Positions 6,016 through 19,466 are shown, numbered from the stretch's first letter. The stretch: DNA of 36,555 nucleotides from Ignavibacteria bacterium RBG_16_34_14 (GCA_001802865.1 MHAF01000082.1:1-36555); one strand, 5' to 3'. The notes: a model not told the origin generated them from the sequence alone. Made by a program: numbers and translations.

Positions 6016-6537
6016 ATGAATAAAACCGAGAAAACAGAGGTCATTTCTTCGGTAAAAGAAATGATCAGGAATTCATCGGCTGTTTATCTTACAGATTACT
6101 CCGGAATTAATGTTGAAGACATCAGCAAACTTCGGGGTGAGTTACGTAAGGAGAAAGTTAAATACAAAGTATTTAAAAATACTTTATTTAAAAGAGCTCT
6201 TGAAGAACTTGGAAAGTATGATAAATTAGCTGATCACCTGGAAGGAATGACGGGATATGTTTTTGCGACTGATAATCCTGTTGCACCTGCTAAGATTATA
6301 AAGAAATATTATGATGAAAAACGAAAGCTTTCTTTAAAAGCCTGCTACATTGAAAATCAGTTTTATGAAGGAACTAAGCTTAATATGCTTGCAGCACTTC
6401 CCTCAAAGAACGATTTGATTGCAGGTATTTTGGGTAGTTTGAAATCTCCGGCTTCAGGTATTGTACGAGCATTGAATGCTGTTGCCAGAGATCTTGCAAA
6501 TGTAGTTGATCAGGTTGCTAAACAGAAAGCAGCTTAA
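6016..6537 (+). CDS. rplJ: Ribosomal protein L10
   Basis: A 173-residue L10. The N-terminal rRNA-binding domain shows SAVYLTDYSGINVEDISKLR and KYKVFKNTLFKRAL. The C-terminal helix, where L7/L12 dimers dock, ends in ALNAVARDLANVVDQVAKQK. It anchors the stalk that recruits EF-G and EF-Tu, both encoded downstream. The 74-nt leader and the 34-bp gap to rplL are the usual arrangement for an L10-L12 unit that regulates itself. Confidence 0.97.
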   Translation: MNKTEKTEVISSVKEMIRNSSAVYLTDYSGINVEDISKLRGELRKEKVKYKVFKNTLFKRALEELGKYDKLADHLEGMTGYVFATDNPVAPAKIIKKYYDEKRKLSLKACYIENQFYEGTKLNMLAALPSKNDLIAGILGSLKSPASGIVRALNAVARDLANVVDQVAKQKAA

Positions 6538-6571
6538 AGAAATTATAAATTTAAATTAGGAGAAAAATAAA

Positions 6572-6958
6572 ATGTCTGATAAAGTAGAAGAAATTGTAGA
6601 GAAAATATCCGGACTTAGTCTTCTTGAAGCTTCGGAACTTACTAAAGCTCTTGAAGAAAAATTTGGAGTAACAGCAGCTGCACCGACAATGGTTTCTGGT
6701 GGTGGTGCATCTTCTGCAGGTGCGCCCGGAATTGCAGTTGAAGAACAAACAGAGTTTAATGTTATTCTGAAAGCTGCTGGTGAAAAGAAAATTAATGTTA
6801 TCAAAGTCGTTAGAGCTCATACAGGTCTCGGTTTGAAAGAAGCTAAAGACCTTGTTGATGGTGCACCAAACACTGTTAAAGAGGGTATATCTAAAGACGA
6901 AGCTGAAAAACTTAAAAAAGAGTTTGAAGACGCTGGAGCTACGGTCGAGGTTAAATAA
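6572..6958 (+). CDS. rplL: Ribosomal protein L7/L12
   Basis: A 128-residue stalk protein. The N-terminal dimerisation helices ([20 protein letters not shown]) are followed by an alanine/glycine hinge ([20 protein letters not shown]). The C-terminal domain is [20 protein letters not shown] followed by [14 protein letters not shown], the surface that activates GTPase factors. A strong Shine-Dalgarno (TTAGGAGA) fits the need for several copies per ribosome. A 137-nt gap with a hairpin separates it from rpoB. Confidence 0.98.
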   Translation: MSDKVEEIVEKISGLSLLEASELTKALEEKFGVTAAAPTMVSGGGASSAGAPGIAVEEQTEFNVILKAAGEKKINVIKVVRAHTGLGLKEAKDLVDGAPNTVKEGISKDEAEKLKKEFEDAGATVEVK

Positions 6959-6997
6959 ATTTTCTTTTTTGATTTAAATTACATTCTTTTTATTGAA

Positions 6998-7033
6998 AAA
7001 GTGATAGATTGAAAAAATCTGCCCTATCGCTTT
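6998..7033 (+). promoter_or_regulatory. Hairpin in rplL-rpoB intergenic region
   Basis: AAAGTGATAG (6998-7007) pairs with CTATCGCTTT (7024-7033), ten pairs with one wobble, and a small inner AGATT/AATCT match. It is followed by CTGTG rather than a T run, so it is not a classic terminator. E. coli has an attenuator and an RNase III site in this gap; an equivalent role is inferred from position. Confidence 0.45.
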
Positions 7034-7095
7034 TCTGTGTTGAATCCGATGAAGTGCGGTTTGTAAGAAAATGAAAATATATTGGAGGTATTAAA

Positions 7096-10000
7096 TTGAG
7101 TAATAATAAAAATGGTAACGGAAGGGTCTCCTTTGGTAAAATTCCTGAAGTTCTTAAAGCACCAAATCTTTTAAGTATACAGACAGATTCCTATGAAGAT
7201 TTTGTGCAGTTTAATATTCCTGCTGCTAAAAGAGATGATAAAGGTTTAAATGCAGTCTTTAATTCAAACTTCCCGATTTTTGATAATAAAGAGAATTACA
7301 GACTTGATTTTATTGAGTATAATATAGAAAAACCTCGTTACTCAATGCAGGAATGTCTGGAAAGAGGTTTAACTTTTTCTGCTCCTCTAAAAGCTAAATT
7401 ACGTCTTTCAACCAAAGATCCTGAAACTGAAGAATTTGTTAACAGCGTTGAACAGGAAGTTTATCTTGGTAATCTTCCTTATATGACAGACAAAGGAACC
7501 TTTATAATTAATGGTGCTGAAAGAGTTGTTGTATCTCAGTTACATCGTTCACCAGGTGTTGCGTTTGCTCAAACTCTTCATCCTAATGGTACACCTATTT
7601 ATTCTGCAAGGATAATTCCTTTGCGCGGTTCCTGGGTTGAATTTGCTACTGATATAAATTATGTAATGTATGTATATATAGATAGAAGAAAGAAATTTCC
7701 GTCAACTACCCTTTTACGCGCACTAGGTTATACTTCAGATGAAGAGATATTAAAACTTTTTGATCTTATTGAAACTGTTAAAGTTAAAAAAGTAAAAATT
7801 GAAAACTATATCGGGCGTACAATTGCAAGTGATGTATTTGATTTTTCTACAGGTGAAATATTTCTTTCAAAGGATAGTGTTCTTACAGAGGAAGATGTAG
7901 AAAGATTACAGGAAGCAGAAGTTGAAGAGCTTAAATTCATTAGTTCAGAAACTTCTCCCGATCAGGATTTAATTGTTAATACTATTAGAAAAGATACATC
8001 TCATAACAAAGAGGAAGCTCTTTTAGCAATATACAGACAACTGCGGTCCGGTGAAGCTCCTGATATGGAAACAGCTTCCGCATTAATTGAAAAATTATTC
8101 TTTAATGATAAGCGATATGATCTTGGAGATGTTGGCAGACATAGAATGAATGATAAACTCGGATTAAAGATTGAAGAAAATATCACTGTCTTAACAACAG
8201 AAGATATAATAGCAATCATGAAATATATCATAAGGCTTAGAGTTGGAAACGTAGCTATTGATGATATTGATCATCTTGGCAACAGGAGAATAAGGACTGT
8301 TGGTGAACAACTTATGCAGCAGTTTAATATTGGTATGTCACGTATGGCAAGAACTATTAAAGAAAGAATGAACACGCGCGACTCCGAAAGCTTTACACCT
8401 CAGGATCTCGTTAATGCAAGAACGATAACAAGCGTTATAAATGCATTCTTCGGTACGAACCAGTTATCCCAGTTTATGGATCAGACAAATCCGTTAGCAG
8501 AATTAACTCATAAGAGAAGAATGTCCGCATTAGGTCCTGGAGGTTTAACAAGAGAACGTGCCGGCTTTGAAGTCCGTGACGTTCACTATACCCATTATGG
8601 AAGATTATGTCCAATAGAAACTCCTGAAGGTCCTAATATTGGGTTAATATCTTCATTAACAATTTATGCAAGAGTAAACAAGTATGGCTTTTTAGAAACT
8701 CCATATAGGAAAGTTGAAAAAGGAAAAGTTTCAAACGATGTTAATTATTTAACTGCTGAGCAGGAAGATTATTTCACAATTGCACAGGCCAATGCTCCTT
8801 TGAATGAACAATCTAGGTTTGTAAATGACCGTGTTAAATCCAGGTTCAAGGGAGAATTTCCGGTTGTAACACCGGAGAATGTACAGTATATGGATGTTGC
8901 TCCATCACAGCTCGTAAGTGCAGCAGCAGCTTTAATTCCTTTCCTTGAACATGATGATGCTAACAGAGCACTTATGGGTTCTAACATGCAGCGTCAGGCA
9001 GTTCCTTTATTAAGACCTGAAGCTCCAATAGTTGGAACTGGTATGGAACAAAAAGTCGCTTCCGACTCGAGAGCAATTATTGCAGCAGAAGACGATGGTG
9101 TTGTTGAATATGTTGATGCTGATAAAATTGTTGTTAAATATGATATCAATCCAAATAGTATTGAAGCAATAACAAGCTTTAATAATCTGAGAAGAGTTAC
9201 TTACAGGATTACAAAATTTCATGGCACAAACCAGGAAACTTGTATTAATCAGCGCCCTATAGTAAAAGAAGGAGACAGAGTTACCAAAGGTTCTGTTCTT
9301 GCTGATGGTGCTTCGACAGATCAGGGAGAACTTGCTCTTGGCAGAAATGTACTCGTAGCATTTATGCCCTGGCGCGGTTACAACTTTGAAGATGCTATTA
9401 TTATCAGCAGTAAAGTTGTAAGTGAAGATGTCTATACTTCAATTCACATTGAAGAATTTGAATTACAAGTTAGAGAAACTAAAAGAGGTGAAGAAGAATT
9501 AACCCGTGAAATTCCTAACGTTAGTGAAGAAGCAGTTAAAAATCTTGATGAGAATGGAATTATTCGTGAAGGTGCAGAAGTAAAAGAGGGTGATATTCTG
9601 ATAGGAAAAATTACCCCTAAAGGAGAAACAGATCCTACACCTGAAGAAAAACTGCTAAGAGCAATATTTGGAGATAAAGCTGGTGATGTGAAAGATGCAT
9701 CTTTAAAGGCAACTCCGGGATTAAAAGGTACTGTAATTAAAACCAGGCTCTTCAGCAGAAAAAGAAAAGATGTTGATGCCAAAAAGACGGAGAAGAAACA
9801 ACTTGACACTCTGGAAACAGAGCAAAAGCAAAATTTAACTTCTCACTATGAAAAGTTAATTGAAAAATTAACCAAGCTTACTGAAGGGAACACTACAACA
9901 GGAATTAGAGACCTGGATGGAAGTATTGTTCTGAGAAGTGGAACAACGATTAAGGATACTACATTCTCTTCTTTAGAAGATGTTACCAAACTCGATTATA

Positions 10001-10869
10001 CTCTCGATTGGTTTGAATCGAAAAGAGTGAATAGTCATATATCTGTTTTATATAAAAATTATTTTGATCTTCTTTCTGATATTGAAGAAGAATATAAGAG
10101 AGAGAAAGTAAAAATCACTTCAGGCGATGAATTGCCTCCGGGAATTGTACAGCTTGCAAAAGTTTATGTTGCTAAAAAACGTAAGGTTGCTGTTGGTGAT
10201 AAAATGGCTGGGCGTCATGGTAACAAAGGTGTTGTCGCTAAAATAGTTCCAGTAGAAGAAATGCCTTTCTTACCTGATGGAACCCCTGTTGATATTATTT
10301 TGAATCCGCTTGGTGTTCCTTCAAGAATGAATCTTGGTCAGCTTTATGAAACTGCTCTTGGGTGGGCAGGTAAAGTTCTTGGACTTAAGTTTGCAACTCC
10401 AATCTTTGATGGAGCAAAGATGGAAGATGTTGAAGAATGGCTTAAGAAAGCTAACCTTGTTGAAGGTAGTAAAACAGATCTTTATGATGGAAGAACAGGT
10501 GAAAAATTCCACCAGAAAGTTACTTGTGGATACATTTATATGTTAAAGCTTAGTCATCTAGTAGATGATAAAATTCATGCAAGGTCTATTGGACCATACT
10601 CTCTCATTACTCAGCAACCTCTTGGTGGAAAGGCTCAGTTCGGTGGTCAGAGGTTTGGAGAAATGGAGGTGTGGGCTCTCGAAGGTTACGGTGCTGCTCA
10701 TATTCTGCAGGAGATCTTAACTGTAAAAAGTGATGATGTTGCAGGAAGAGCAAAAGTATATGAAGCAATTGTTAAGGGTGAAAACTTACAGGAACCAAAT
10801 GTTCCTGAATCTTTCAATGTGTTGATTAAAGAACTCCAGGGTTTAGGTCTGGATATAAAAATTAATTAA
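7096..10869 (+). CDS. rpoB: RNA polymerase beta subunit
   Basis: A 1257-residue beta subunit of RNA polymerase, catalytic with RpoC. The rifampicin-pocket region ([20 protein letters not shown], then [20 protein letters not shown]) keeps the residues of sensitive enzymes, so drug sensitivity is predicted. [11 protein letters not shown] and the C-terminal [19 protein letters not shown] are conserved. The start is TTG at 7096, six bases after GGAGGT (7084-7089); no in-frame ATG fits better. The 41-bp gap to rpoC indicates co-transcription. Confidence 0.98.
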   Translation: MSNNKNGNGRVSFGKIPEVLKAPNLLSIQTDSYEDFVQFNIPAAKRDDKGLNAVFNSNFPIFDNKENYRLDFIEYNIEKPRYSMQECLERGLTFSAPLKAKLRLSTKDPETEEFVNSVEQEVYLGNLPYMTDKGTFIINGAERVVVSQLHRSPGVAFAQTLHPNGTPIYSARIIPLRGSWVEFATDINYVMYVYIDRRKKFPSTTLLRALGYTSDEEILKLFDLIETVKVKKVKIENYIGRTIASDVFDFSTGEIFLSKDSVLTEEDVERLQEAEVEELKFISSETSPDQDLIVNTIRKDTSHNKEEALLAIYRQLRSGEAPDMETASALIEKLFFNDKRYDLGDVGRHRMNDKLGLKIEENITVLTTEDIIAIMKYIIRLRVGNVAIDDIDHLGNRRIRTVGEQLMQQFNIGMSRMARTIKERMNTRDSESFTPQDLVNARTITSVINAFFGTNQLSQFMDQTNPLAELTHKRRMSALGPGGLTRERAGFEVRDVHYTHYGRLCPIETPEGPNIGLISSLTIYARVNKYGFLETPYRKVEKGKVSNDVNYLTAEQEDYFTIAQANAPLNEQSRFVNDRVKSRFKGEFPVVTPENVQYMDVAPSQLVSAAAALIPFLEHDDANRALMGSNMQRQAVPLLRPEAPIVGTGMEQKVASDSRAIIAAEDDGVVEYVDADKIVVKYDINPNSIEAITSFNNLRRVTYRITKFHGTNQETCINQRPIVKEGDRVTKGSVLADGASTDQGELALGRNVLVAFMPWRGYNFEDAIIISSKVVSEDVYTSIHIEEFELQVRETKRGEEELTREIPNVSEEAVKNLDENGIIREGAEVKEGDILIGKITPKGETDPTPEEKLLRAIFGDKAGDVKDASLKATPGLKGTVIKTRLFSRKRKDVDAKKTEKKQLDTLETEQKQNLTSHYEKLIEKLTKLTEGNTTTGIRDLDGSIVLRSGTTIKDTTFSSLEDVTKLDYTLDWFESKRVNSHISVLYKNYFDLLSDIEEEYKREKVKITSGDELPPGIVQLAKVYVAKKRKVAVGDKMAGRHGNKGVVAKIVPVEEMPFLPDGTPVDIILNPLGVPSRMNLGQLYETALGWAGKVLGLKFATPIFDGAKMEDVEEWLKKANLVEGSKTDLYDGRTGEKFHQKVTCGYIYMLKLSHLVDDKIHARSIGPYSLITQQPLGGKAQFGGQRFGEMEVWALEGYGAAHILQEILTVKSDDVAGRAKVYEAIVKGENLQEPNVPESFNVLIKELQGLGLDIKIN

Positions 10870-10910
10870 CACGAAGAATATTTTTTCACTTAGAAATTAG
10901 GAGATAAAAA

Positions 10911-13900
10911 ATGGCTTTTAGAATTCAAGAAAATGCAATGAGAGATATTATTAGTCTTACAATTGGTTTGGCTAGTCCTGATGATATTTTATCCAGATCT
11001 TATGGTGAAGTTACAAAACCGGAGACAATAAATTACAGATCTTTCCGGCCTGAAAAGGATGGTTTGTTTTGTGAAAAGATTTTTGGTCCTACAAGAGACT
11101 GGGAATGCTTCTGCGGTAAGTATAAAAGGATAAGGTATAAAGGGATCATCTGCGACAGATGTGGTGTTGAAGTTACACAAAAAAGTGTAAGACGTGAACG
11201 TATGGGCCATTTAGGTCTTGCAGTTCCTGTCGTTCATATCTGGTTTTTCCGTGCCCAACCTTCAAAGATTGGCAACATAATCGGTTTAAGTTTGAAAGAA
11301 CTTGAAAAGGTTATCTATTATGAATCCTATGTTGTTATAAATCCAGGTCCCACAGGATTAAACAGGTTAGATCTTATCTCTGAAGATCAGTATTTCGAAG
11401 TTATCAATTCACTTCCGGCAGGAAACGAAAAGCTTGATGATGAAGATCCAAAGAAATTTGTTGCAAAGATAGGCGGCGATGCTGTTAAAGAAATTCTTAA
11501 AAAAACTGATGTTGAAAAACTTTCTAAAGAATTAAGAGATCAGCTTAAAGATGAAACTTCACAGCAGAAAAAAACTGATCTTCTAAAAAGACTTCGTGTA
11601 ATTGAAGCTTTTAAAGAAGAAGAAGGAAAAATCCCCAACAGACCTGAATGGATGGTACTTAGTTATATTCCTGTTATTCCTCCTGAACTAAGACCGTTAG
11701 TTCCTCTTGAAGGTGGAAGGTTTGCAACAAGTGATCTTAATGATCTTTACAGAAGAGTAATAATAAGAAATAATCGTCTTAAGAGACTTATTGATATCAA
11801 AGCTCCGGAAGTAATTTTAAGAAATGAAAAGAGAATGCTTCAGGAAGCAGTTGATGCTCTTTTTGATAATTCAAGAAGGGGCAGTGCTGTCAGAAGCGAT
11901 AATAACAGACCTTTAAAATCTTTAAGCGATATGCTTAAAGGTAAACAAGGACGTTTCCGTCAGAATCTGCTTGGTAAAAGAGTTGATTATTCTGGAAGAT
12001 CAGTTATCGTTGTTGGTCCTGAATTGAAATTACATCAGTGCGGTTTGCCAAAAGATATGGCAGTTGAATTATTTAAACCTTTCATAATCAGAAAACTTAT
12101 TGAAAGGGGACATAATAAAACTGTAAAGAGTGCAAGAAAAGTTGTTGACAGAAAGGACCCGATCATCTGGGATATTCTTGCAAGAATAATCGAGGGACAT
12201 CCTGTTCTTCTTAACCGTGCACCAACCCTTCACAGACTTGGAATTCAGGCTTTTCAGCCTATATTAATCGATGGGCGAGCTATCCAGCTTCATCCAATGG
12301 TTTGTACAGCATTTAATGCTGATTTTGATGGCGATCAGATGGCTGTCCACATACCTCTTTCTTATGAAGCTCAGCTTGAAGCATCTTTATTAATGTTAAG
12401 TAGTCATAATATTCTTTCTCCGCAAAATGGAAGTCCTATTGTTGTGCCAACTCAGGATATAGTTTTAGGTTGCTATTATCTAACCAAACTTCGTGAGGGA
12501 GATAAAGGAGAAGGATTAACCTTCAGTTCTCCTGAAGAAGTGATAATAGCTTATAATAACAGAGTTATCGGATTACACGCAAGATTAAAAGTTAGGATAG
12601 ATGGTGAGTTACTTGAAACTACTACTGGCAGAGTAATCTTCAATAGCGTCGTTCCTAAAGAGATGGGTTTCTTTAATCAATTATTGATTAAGAAAACTTT
12701 TGGCGGTTTTATCGGGCAAATGTTTATAAAGTTGGGAAATAAAGTAACAGCAAAATTCTTAGATGATTTAAAGGATATTGGTTTTAGATATGCAACAGCC
12801 GGCGGATTATCTGTCAGCTATATTGATATGATTGTGCCGGAAGAAAAAGAAACTCTGATTGGTAAAGCGAATAAAAAAGTTGAAAGTATTCTTAATGAAC
12901 ATGAACAAGGTGTTATTACTGATGCCGAAAGATATAATAAGATAATTGACGTATGGACTCACACAACCAATGATGTTGCTCGTGCGCTAATGGAAAAAAT
13001 CAGGGTACACAATAGTGGTTTTAACTCACTTCATATGATGGTTGATTCCGGGGCAAGAGGCTCTCAGGAACAGGTTCGTCAACTTGCAGGAATGAGAGGA
13101 TTGATGATGAAACCTCAAAAAACATTATCAGGTCAGGCTGGTGAAATTATTGAGAACCCGATTGTTGCAAACTTTAAAGAAGGTCTTTCTGTTCTAGAAT
13201 ACTTCATCTCAACACATGGTGCAAGAAAAGGTCTGGCAGATACTGCTTTAAAAACTGCAGATGCCGGATACTTAACTAGAAGATTAGTTGATGTATCCCA
13301 GGATGTTATTATAAGTGAACTGGATTGCGGAACTATTCTTGGTATAGAAGTAACTGCATTAAAAGATGTTGAACAGGAAAGAGAACCGCTGGCAGAAAGA
13401 ATAACGGGTCGTACTGCACAGGAAGATGTTTATGATCCGAGAAATGATGGGTTAATTGTTGCTGCCGGTGATATGATAACTGAATCTGTCGCTGAAAAAA
13501 TAGAAGATGCAAATATCGAATCTGTTTATATAAGAACGGTTCTCACTTGCGAATCTAAACGTGGTGTATGTGCTAAATGCTATGGAAGAAATCTTACTAA
13601 TGGTAAGCTTGTTGAAATTGGAGAAGCTGTAGGAATTATTGCTGCTCAATCAATCGGTGAACCCGGAACGCAGCTTACTCTTAGAACATTCCACCTCGGT
13701 GGTACTTCATCAAGAATTGCAAGTCAATCTCAGGTTGAAACCAGCGTCGAAGGAATAGTTAGATTTGAAAGAATTTCCTTTGTTGAAAAGTCCGATTTTA
13801 TAGGGAATATTAAAGTCGTTGCAGGTAGAAGAGGCGTTATTGGAATATATGATGAGAACAATCGCCAGATAAAAAAATATGATGTTCCTTATGGTGCTGA

Positions 13901-15146
13901 ATTAATGGTTAATGATAACAGCAAGGTCAGGAAACGTGCACCATTGTATAATCACGATCCATACAATTCAGTTATTCTTACAGATATAGCAGGTAGAGTC
14001 TCATTTATTGACTTAATTGATGGAGTAACATTACAACAAGTTACTGATGAGCAAACAGGTCATGTGCAAAAAGTTGTTATTGAATCAAAAGATAAAAATC
14101 TTACTCCAAGTATTCTTATCGAAGGTGAAGATGGAACTAAAAAATCCTTTAACCTTCCTACAAGATCTTATTTATCTGTGGAAGAAGGGGAATCAATTTC
14201 ATCAGGTACAATATTGGCGAAAATATCTAAACAGCAGGCTAAGAGTAGGGATATAACTGGTGGTTTGCCAAGAGTAACAGAATTATTTGAAGCCAGAAGC
14301 CCTCAGGAACCAGCAATAGTTTCTGAAATAGAAGGTATTGTAAAATTTGGTTCCAAGAAAAAAGGTTCAAGGGAGATTATTGTTACGGCACCTGATGGTT
14401 CTGATGAAAAAAAATACAATGTTCCGCTGGGTAAGCATATTCTTGTGCAGGATGGAGATGAAATTCCTGCCGGCGAAAAAATTACAGATGGTCCGATTAA
14501 TCCTCATGATATTCTTAAGATTAAAGGTACAAGTGCTGTTCAGGAATATCTTGTAAACGAAATACAGGATGTTTACCGATTGCAGGGGGTTAAAATAAAT
14601 GATAAGCATATTGAAGTAATTGTTCGTCAGATGTTGCAAAAAGTTAAAATCGTTTCACCCGGAGATACAAGGTTCCTTGAAGAAGATATTGTTGATAGAA
14701 TTGAATTTATCGAAGAAAATAACAAGATAATAAATATGGTTTACATTGAAGATAAAGGTGACTCTAAATTCAAGGATGGACAATTATTGTTAAAGAGTAA
14801 AGCCAGAGAAATCAATGCAGATCTGAAAAAGAAAGATAAGAAACAGTTCCAGGTAAGAGATGCAGAGCCAGCAACATTTGAACACATACTTCTTGGAATA
14901 ACACAAGCTGCATTGTCAACCGAGAGTTTTATATCTGCTGCTTCTTTTCAGGAAACAACAAAAGTTCTTGCAAATGCTGCTACTGAAGCGAAGGTTGATA
15001 AACTATTGGGACTTAAGGAAAATGTTGTCATGGGACATTTAATTCCAGCGGGTACCGGTTTAAGAAAATACAGTAATATCCTTCTTAAAACAGAAATTGC
15101 AGTACCCGAACAAGAAAATAAACCAGAGGAAGTTCAGGCTACTTAA
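10911..15146 (+). CDS. rpoC: RNA polymerase beta' subunit
   Basis: A 1411-residue beta' subunit. The N-terminal zinc site uses C66, C68, C81 and C84. The catalytic magnesium loop NADFDGD is at residues 469-475. A second zinc site lies in [13 protein letters not shown]. The trigger-loop region ([17 protein letters not shown]) is intact, and the C-terminus closes with [16 protein letters not shown], which meets omega. The start ATG follows TTAGGAGATAAAAA. A TTGACA promoter element begins 13 bp after its stop. Confidence 0.98.
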   Translation: MAFRIQENAMRDIISLTIGLASPDDILSRSYGEVTKPETINYRSFRPEKDGLFCEKIFGPTRDWECFCGKYKRIRYKGIICDRCGVEVTQKSVRRERMGHLGLAVPVVHIWFFRAQPSKIGNIIGLSLKELEKVIYYESYVVINPGPTGLNRLDLISEDQYFEVINSLPAGNEKLDDEDPKKFVAKIGGDAVKEILKKTDVEKLSKELRDQLKDETSQQKKTDLLKRLRVIEAFKEEEGKIPNRPEWMVLSYIPVIPPELRPLVPLEGGRFATSDLNDLYRRVIIRNNRLKRLIDIKAPEVILRNEKRMLQEAVDALFDNSRRGSAVRSDNNRPLKSLSDMLKGKQGRFRQNLLGKRVDYSGRSVIVVGPELKLHQCGLPKDMAVELFKPFIIRKLIERGHNKTVKSARKVVDRKDPIIWDILARIIEGHPVLLNRAPTLHRLGIQAFQPILIDGRAIQLHPMVCTAFNADFDGDQMAVHIPLSYEAQLEASLLMLSSHNILSPQNGSPIVVPTQDIVLGCYYLTKLREGDKGEGLTFSSPEEVIIAYNNRVIGLHARLKVRIDGELLETTTGRVIFNSVVPKEMGFFNQLLIKKTFGGFIGQMFIKLGNKVTAKFLDDLKDIGFRYATAGGLSVSYIDMIVPEEKETLIGKANKKVESILNEHEQGVITDAERYNKIIDVWTHTTNDVARALMEKIRVHNSGFNSLHMMVDSGARGSQEQVRQLAGMRGLMMKPQKTLSGQAGEIIENPIVANFKEGLSVLEYFISTHGARKGLADTALKTADAGYLTRRLVDVSQDVIISELDCGTILGIEVTALKDVEQEREPLAERITGRTAQEDVYDPRNDGLIVAAGDMITESVAEKIEDANIESVYIRTVLTCESKRGVCAKCYGRNLTNGKLVEIGEAVGIIAAQSIGEPGTQLTLRTFHLGGTSSRIASQSQVETSVEGIVRFERISFVEKSDFIGNIKVVAGRRGVIGIYDENNRQIKKYDVPYGAELMVNDNSKVRKRAPLYNHDPYNSVILTDIAGRVSFIDLIDGVTLQQVTDEQTGHVQKVVIESKDKNLTPSILIEGEDGTKKSFNLPTRSYLSVEEGESISSGTILAKISKQQAKSRDITGGLPRVTELFEARSPQEPAIVSEIEGIVKFGSKKKGSREIIVTAPDGSDEKKYNVPLGKHILVQDGDEIPAGEKITDGPINPHDILKIKGTSAVQEYLVNEIQDVYRLQGVKINDKHIEVIVRQMLQKVKIVSPGDTRFLEEDIVDRIEFIEENNKIINMVYIEDKGDSKFKDGQLLLKSKAREINADLKKKDKKQFQVRDAEPATFEHILLGITQAALSTESFISAASFQETTKVLANAATEAKVDKLLGLKENVVMGHLIPAGTGLRKYSNILLKTEIAVPEQENKPEEVQAT

Positions 15147-15159
15147 TAATTTGATTTTC

Positions 15160-15188
15160 TTGACAAAATTAAACCCAAAAGCTATATT
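15160..15188 (+). promoter_or_regulatory. Predicted promoter of rpsL (str operon)
   Basis: A perfect TTGACA at 15160-15165 lies 17 bp before TATATT at 15183-15188, between the rpoC stop and rpsL. TATAAT also occurs at 15189-15194 but its spacing (23 bp) is too long. Transcription would begin about 35-40 bases before the rpsL start. Confidence 0.65.
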
Positions 15189-15233
15189 TATAATCTGGAA
15201 TTTTTTTAGAAATTGAAAATTTAGGAGTTGTTT

Positions 15234-15611
15234 TTGCCGACAATAAACCAGTTAGTCCGTAAGGGAAGAATTCAAATAGAAACGAAAAGAAAGGCCCCTG
15301 CTCTGGAGTCTTGCCCTCAAAAAAGAGGCGTTTGTACAAGAGTATATACAACAACTCCTAAAAAACCTAATTCAGCTTTAAGAAAAGTTGCCAGGGTAAG
15401 ATTAACAAACAGTATTGAAGTGACTGCATATATTCCCGGTGAAGGACATAACTTGCAGGAACACTCTATCGTGTTAATACGAGGTGGAAGAGTTAAAGAT
15501 CTTCCCGGGGTTCGCTACCATATAATAAGAGGAACTCTGGATACTAGTGGAGTTGAAGATAGGAAAAAAGGACGATCAAAATACGGAGCTAAAAAACCGA
15601 AAGCTAAATAA
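15234..15611 (+). CDS. rpsL: Ribosomal protein S12
   Basis: A 125-residue S12 of the decoding centre. The start chosen is TTG at 15234, giving the universal [12 protein letters not shown], six bases after AGGAG (15223-15227). An in-frame TTG at 15228 would abut that Shine-Dalgarno and is unlikely. The streptomycin-related segments [12 protein letters not shown] and [13 protein letters not shown] have wild-type lysines. A promoter precedes it, so the str genes may be expressed separately from rpoBC as well as by read-through. Confidence 0.97.
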   Translation: MPTINQLVRKGRIQIETKRKAPALESCPQKRGVCTRVYTTTPKKPNSALRKVARVRLTNSIEVTAYIPGEGHNLQEHSIVLIRGGRVKDLPGVRYHIIRGTLDTSGVEDRKKGRSKYGAKKPKAK

Positions 15612-15613
15612 GT

Positions 15614-16081
15614 ATGAGAAAAAAAAGAGCAGGGAAGATATATATAAAACCGGATGCAAAGTTTAATGATCTTATTGTAGCAAAGTTTATAAATTCTTTG
15701 ATGTATGATGGCAAAAAATCAAAAGCAAGAGATGTTGTTTACAAAGCTTTTGATATTATAGAGGAAAGAACAAAGAAACCGGGATTAGAGATTTTTAAAA
15801 AAGCTATTGCAAATGTTCAACCGGTTATTGAAGTTAGAAGCAGAAGAGTTGGCGGCGCAACTTACCAGGTCCCGACGGAGGTCAGACCTGAAAGAAGGAT
15901 AGCATTAGCTATGCGCTGGCTTAAAACATATTCCCGCGAAAGAAATGATAAATCTATGTCTCTTAAGCTCGCTTCAGAATTGATTGCAGCTTCAGGTGGT
16001 GAGGGTTCTTCTGTAAAGAAAAAAGAAGACACACACAAAATGGCTGAAGCAAATAAAGCATTTGCACATTTTAAGTGGTAA
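15614..16081 (+). CDS. rpsG: Ribosomal protein S7
   Basis: A 155-residue S7 that nucleates the 30S head and lies near the E site. [19 protein letters not shown] is the start, and [16 protein letters not shown]-type sequence ([20 protein letters not shown]) forms the beta-hairpin. The C-terminus ends in NKAFAHFKW. It begins two bases after the rpsL stop, so coupling is likely. In E. coli S7 is the autorepressor of the str operon; no leader site was recognised here. Confidence 0.97.
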   Translation: MRKKRAGKIYIKPDAKFNDLIVAKFINSLMYDGKKSKARDVVYKAFDIIEERTKKPGLEIFKKAIANVQPVIEVRSRRVGGATYQVPTEVRPERRIALAMRWLKTYSRERNDKSMSLKLASELIAASGGEGSSVKKKEDTHKMAEANKAFAHFKW

Positions 16082-16104
16082 TTAATTATAAATAAAAGAA
16101 GAGT

Positions 16105-18198
16105 ATGACAAGATTTAGTTTAGATAAGGTTAGAAATATTGGTATTATGGCTCACATTGATGCCGGGAAAACCACTACAACCGAAAGAATCCTTTTTTAT
16201 ACTGGCAGAACACATCGTTTGGGTGAAGTTCATGATGGAGCTGCAACTATGGATTGGATGGAACAGGAAAAAGAAAGAGGTATTACAATTACCAGTGCTG
16301 CAACCACTTGTTATTGGAATGATCACCAGATTAATATTATTGATACTCCCGGCCATGTTGATTTTACAGCAGAAGTTGAACGCTCTCTCAGAATTTTGGA
16401 TGGAGCTGTAGCATTATTTTGTGCAGTAGGTGGTGTTGAACCACAATCTGAAACTGTTTGGAGACAGGCTGATAAATATCGTGTTCCAAGAATTGCTTTT
16501 ATAAATAAAATGGATAGAACCGGTGCTGATTTTTATAACGCTATTCAGATGATGAAAGACAGACTTGCCGCTAATGCTGTTCCAGTTACTCTTCCAATTG
16601 GCGAAGGTGATATGTTTACAGGAATTATTGATTTAATTAATTTCAAAGCAAGAATGTATCATGAAGATACTTATGGTGCTACATTTGACGAAATGGAAAT
16701 TCCACATGATCTTATGGAAATAGCCGACAAGTTCAGGACAGGGATGCTTGAAGCAGTTTCAGATGTTGATGATACTCTGCTTGAAAAATATCTTGGAGGT
16801 AAAGAGATAAGTGAAAAAGAAGTTAAAGCTGTTCTTAGAAAAGCTACTATTGAACTTAAGATCATTCCAGTGATCTGTGGTTCTGCATTTAAGAATAAAG
16901 GAGTTCAGAAGCTACTTGATTCTGTTGTTGATTTTTTACCTTCTCCTGAGGACTTCAGTGAGGTTGATGCGCATCATATAGGAATAAATGATAAGGTAAA
17001 AAGAAAAACTGATGATAATGAAAAATTTAGTGCACTTGCATTTAAAATAATGAGTGATCCTTATGTTGGTAAACTTACATTCTTTAGGGTTTACTCCGGA
17101 ACTTTGAAATCCGGCTCATATATTTTTAATGCAGTTAGTGGTAAGAAAGAAAGAATAGGAAGACTCCTTCAGATGCATGCAAACCATAGAGAAGAAATTG
17201 ATGAAGTTAAAGCTGGAGATATTGCTGCTGTGGTTGGTTTGAAACATACCAAAACAGGCGATACACTTTGCACTGAAGATGATCCTATTTTATTAGAAAA
17301 AATTATTTTTCCCGAACCTGTTATTCAGATTGCAATTGAACCAAAAACAAAAGCAGACCAGGATAAACTTTCAGAATCTTTAAACAGACTATCTGATGAA
17401 GATCCAACATTCAAAATAAAAGTTGATGATGAAACAGGTCAAACTTTAATCAGCGGTATGGGTGAACTTCACCTTGAAATTCTTGTTGACAGAATGAAAA
17501 GAGAATTTAAAGTTGAAGCAAATGTTGGTAAGCCTCAGGTTGCTTATAGAGAAACAATTACTCAAACTGTTACGTCAGAAGGTAAATTTATTAAGCAATC
17601 TGGCGGACGTGGGAAATATGGACATATCTGGATTGAATTAGCACCTAATGAACCCGGCAAAGGATATGAATTTGAAAATGCAATTGTAGGTGGAGTAGTT
17701 CCAAGAGAATATATCGCACCGGTTTCAACCGGAATTCAGGAAGCTATGAGAAATGGTGTAGTAGCCGGCTTTCCTGTAGTTGATATTAAAGCAAAACTTT
17801 TTGATGGCTCTTACCATGATGTTGATTCGGATGAAATATCATTTAAAGTTGCAGGTTCAATAGCTTTTAAAGAAGGTGCTAAGAAAGCAAAGCCGGTTCT
17901 TCTTGAACCGATTATGGATGTTGAAGTGGTGACACCTGAAGAATATCTTGGCGATGTAATGGGAGATTTAAACTCCCGTCGTGGTAAGATTGAAGGATTC
18001 TCAGCACGTAAAGATGCGCAGGTAATCAAAGCACGTGTTCCACTTGCAGAAATGTTTGGATATGCAACTATCCTTAGGTCTATGACACAAGGACGTGCAA
18101 TTTATACAATGCAGTTTGCTGTTTATCAGGAGGTTCCTAGATCAATTGCAGATGAGATTGCAGAAAAATCACTCGGTAAAAAAGCAATATCAGTTTAA
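16105..18198 (+). CDS. fusA: Elongation factor G
   Basis: A 697-residue translational GTPase that drives translocation. The G motifs are AHIDAGKT (16-23), DTPGH (80-84) and NKMD (134-137). The domain IV region contains [13 protein letters not shown] and [11 protein letters not shown], and the C-terminal domain V includes [16 protein letters not shown]. Length and organisation are normal for the housekeeping copy. It lies between rpsG (23 bp) and tuf (39 bp) in the standard str order. Confidence 0.98.
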   Translation: MTRFSLDKVRNIGIMAHIDAGKTTTTERILFYTGRTHRLGEVHDGAATMDWMEQEKERGITITSAATTCYWNDHQINIIDTPGHVDFTAEVERSLRILDGAVALFCAVGGVEPQSETVWRQADKYRVPRIAFINKMDRTGADFYNAIQMMKDRLAANAVPVTLPIGEGDMFTGIIDLINFKARMYHEDTYGATFDEMEIPHDLMEIADKFRTGMLEAVSDVDDTLLEKYLGGKEISEKEVKAVLRKATIELKIIPVICGSAFKNKGVQKLLDSVVDFLPSPEDFSEVDAHHIGINDKVKRKTDDNEKFSALAFKIMSDPYVGKLTFFRVYSGTLKSGSYIFNAVSGKKERIGRLLQMHANHREEIDEVKAGDIAAVVGLKHTKTGDTLCTEDDPILLEKIIFPEPVIQIAIEPKTKADQDKLSESLNRLSDEDPTFKIKVDDETGQTLISGMGELHLEILVDRMKREFKVEANVGKPQVAYRETITQTVTSEGKFIKQSGGRGKYGHIWIELAPNEPGKGYEFENAIVGGVVPREYIAPVSTGIQEAMRNGVVAGFPVVDIKAKLFDGSYHDVDSDEISFKVAGSIAFKEGAKKAKPVLLEPIMDVEVVTPEEYLGDVMGDLNSRRGKIEGFSARKDAQVIKARVPLAEMFGYATILRSMTQGRAIYTMQFAVYQEVPRSIADEIAEKSLGKKAISV

Positions 18199-18237
18199 TA
18201 AAGAACAATTAAAAGAAATAAATTAAAGGAGATTTAG

Positions 18238-19446
18238 ATGGCAAAAGAAAAATTTGATAGGAGTAAACCTCACGTTAACGTGGGAACTATCGGTCATGTG
18301 GATCATGGAAAAACTACTTTAACAGCTGCCATCACTATGGCTCTTAATAAAAAGGGCTTATCAGATATCAGAACCTTTGATAGTATTGATAACGCACCAG
18401 AAGAACGGGAAAGAGGTATTACAATTGCAACTGCTCACGTGGAGTATTCCACTGAAAAAAGACACTACGCTCATGTAGACTGTCCTGGCCACGCGGACTA
18501 TGTTAAGAACATGATTACCGGTGCGGCCCAGATGGACGGTGCTATTCTGGTTGTTGCTGCTACAGATGGACCTATGCCTCAAACAAGAGAACATATTCTC
18601 CTTGCTCGTCAGGTAGGTGTTCCTAAAATAGTCGTGTTTATGAATAAAGTTGATATGGTTGATGACCCTGAACTTTTAGACCTTGTTGAAGAAGAGTTGA
18701 GGGATCTTTTAACATCTTATGAATTTCCGGGTAAAGATATACCTATTATCAGAGGTTCAGCATTAAAAGCTCTTGAGGCTGCGGCAAGCACCGAAACTAA
18801 GATTGATGATCCAAGATTAGATTGTGTCTGGAAGCTTATGGAAGCAGTTGACAGTTACATACCTATTCCTGAAAGAAATGTTGATAAACCTTTTATTATG
18901 CCTGTTGAAGATGTTTTCTCAATTACCGGCCGTGGTACTGTAGCTACCGGAAGAGTAGAAAGAGGTCAGGTAAAAATTCAGGAAGAACTTGAACTTATAG
19001 GACTTGGAGTGCATAAAAAAACAGTTGTAACAGGTATTGAAATGTTCAGGAAAGAACTTGATTCTGCAATTGCCGGTGATAATGCAGGTATTCTTTTAAG
19101 AGGTATTGATAAGGATGAAATTGAAAGAGGAATGGTGCTTGCAAAACCTGGTTCTATTACACCTCATAAGAAATTTGAAGGTGAAGTTTATATCCTTTCA
19201 AAAGAAGAAGGTGGAAGACATACTCCTTTCTTTAACGGATACAGACCTCAGTTTTATTTCAGAACTACAGATGTTACCGGTGTAGCATCACTTCCTTCAG
19301 GAACCGAGATGGTTATGCCCGGTGATAGAGTGATGTTATCTATTGATTTGATTTCAGAGATAGCTATGGAAGAAGGTTTACGCTTTGCAATTCGTGAAGG
19401 CGGTAGAACAGTTGGTGCTGGGGTTGTAACAAAGATCTTTCAATAA
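18238..19446 (+). CDS. tuf: Elongation factor Tu
   Basis: A 402-residue GTPase that delivers aminoacyl-tRNA. G motifs are GHVDHGKT (19-26), DCPGH (81-85, with catalytic H85) and NKVD (136-139). Domains II and III are complete, ending in [16 protein letters not shown]. The Shine-Dalgarno AAGGAG is strong. This is the str-operon copy. It is the only tuf in the window, since the second copy usually found between tRNA-Thr and tRNA-Trp is absent. A hairpin with a T tract follows. Confidence 0.98.
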   Translation: MAKEKFDRSKPHVNVGTIGHVDHGKTTLTAAITMALNKKGLSDIRTFDSIDNAPEERERGITIATAHVEYSTEKRHYAHVDCPGHADYVKNMITGAAQMDGAILVVAATDGPMPQTREHILLARQVGVPKIVVFMNKVDMVDDPELLDLVEEELRDLLTSYEFPGKDIPIIRGSALKALEAAASTETKIDDPRLDCVWKLMEAVDSYIPIPERNVDKPFIMPVEDVFSITGRGTVATGRVERGQVKIQEELELIGLGVHKKTVVTGIEMFRKELDSAIAGDNAGILLRGIDKDEIERGMVLAKPGSITPHKKFEGEVYILSKEEGGRHTPFFNGYRPQFYFRTTDVTGVASLPSGTEMVMPGDRVMLSIDLISEIAMEEGLRFAIREGGRTVGAGVVTKIFQ

Positions 19447-19466
19447 TCATAAAAGATAAAAACAGG

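Noticed and set aside
6551-6820. Reverse-strand frames opposite rplL
   Set aside because: Shadows of the real rplL gene, with no start signal and low-complexity translation.
15189-15194. TATAAT as the -10 of the rpsL promoter
   Set aside because: It lies 23 bp after TTGACA; TATATT at 15183 has the proper 17-bp spacing.
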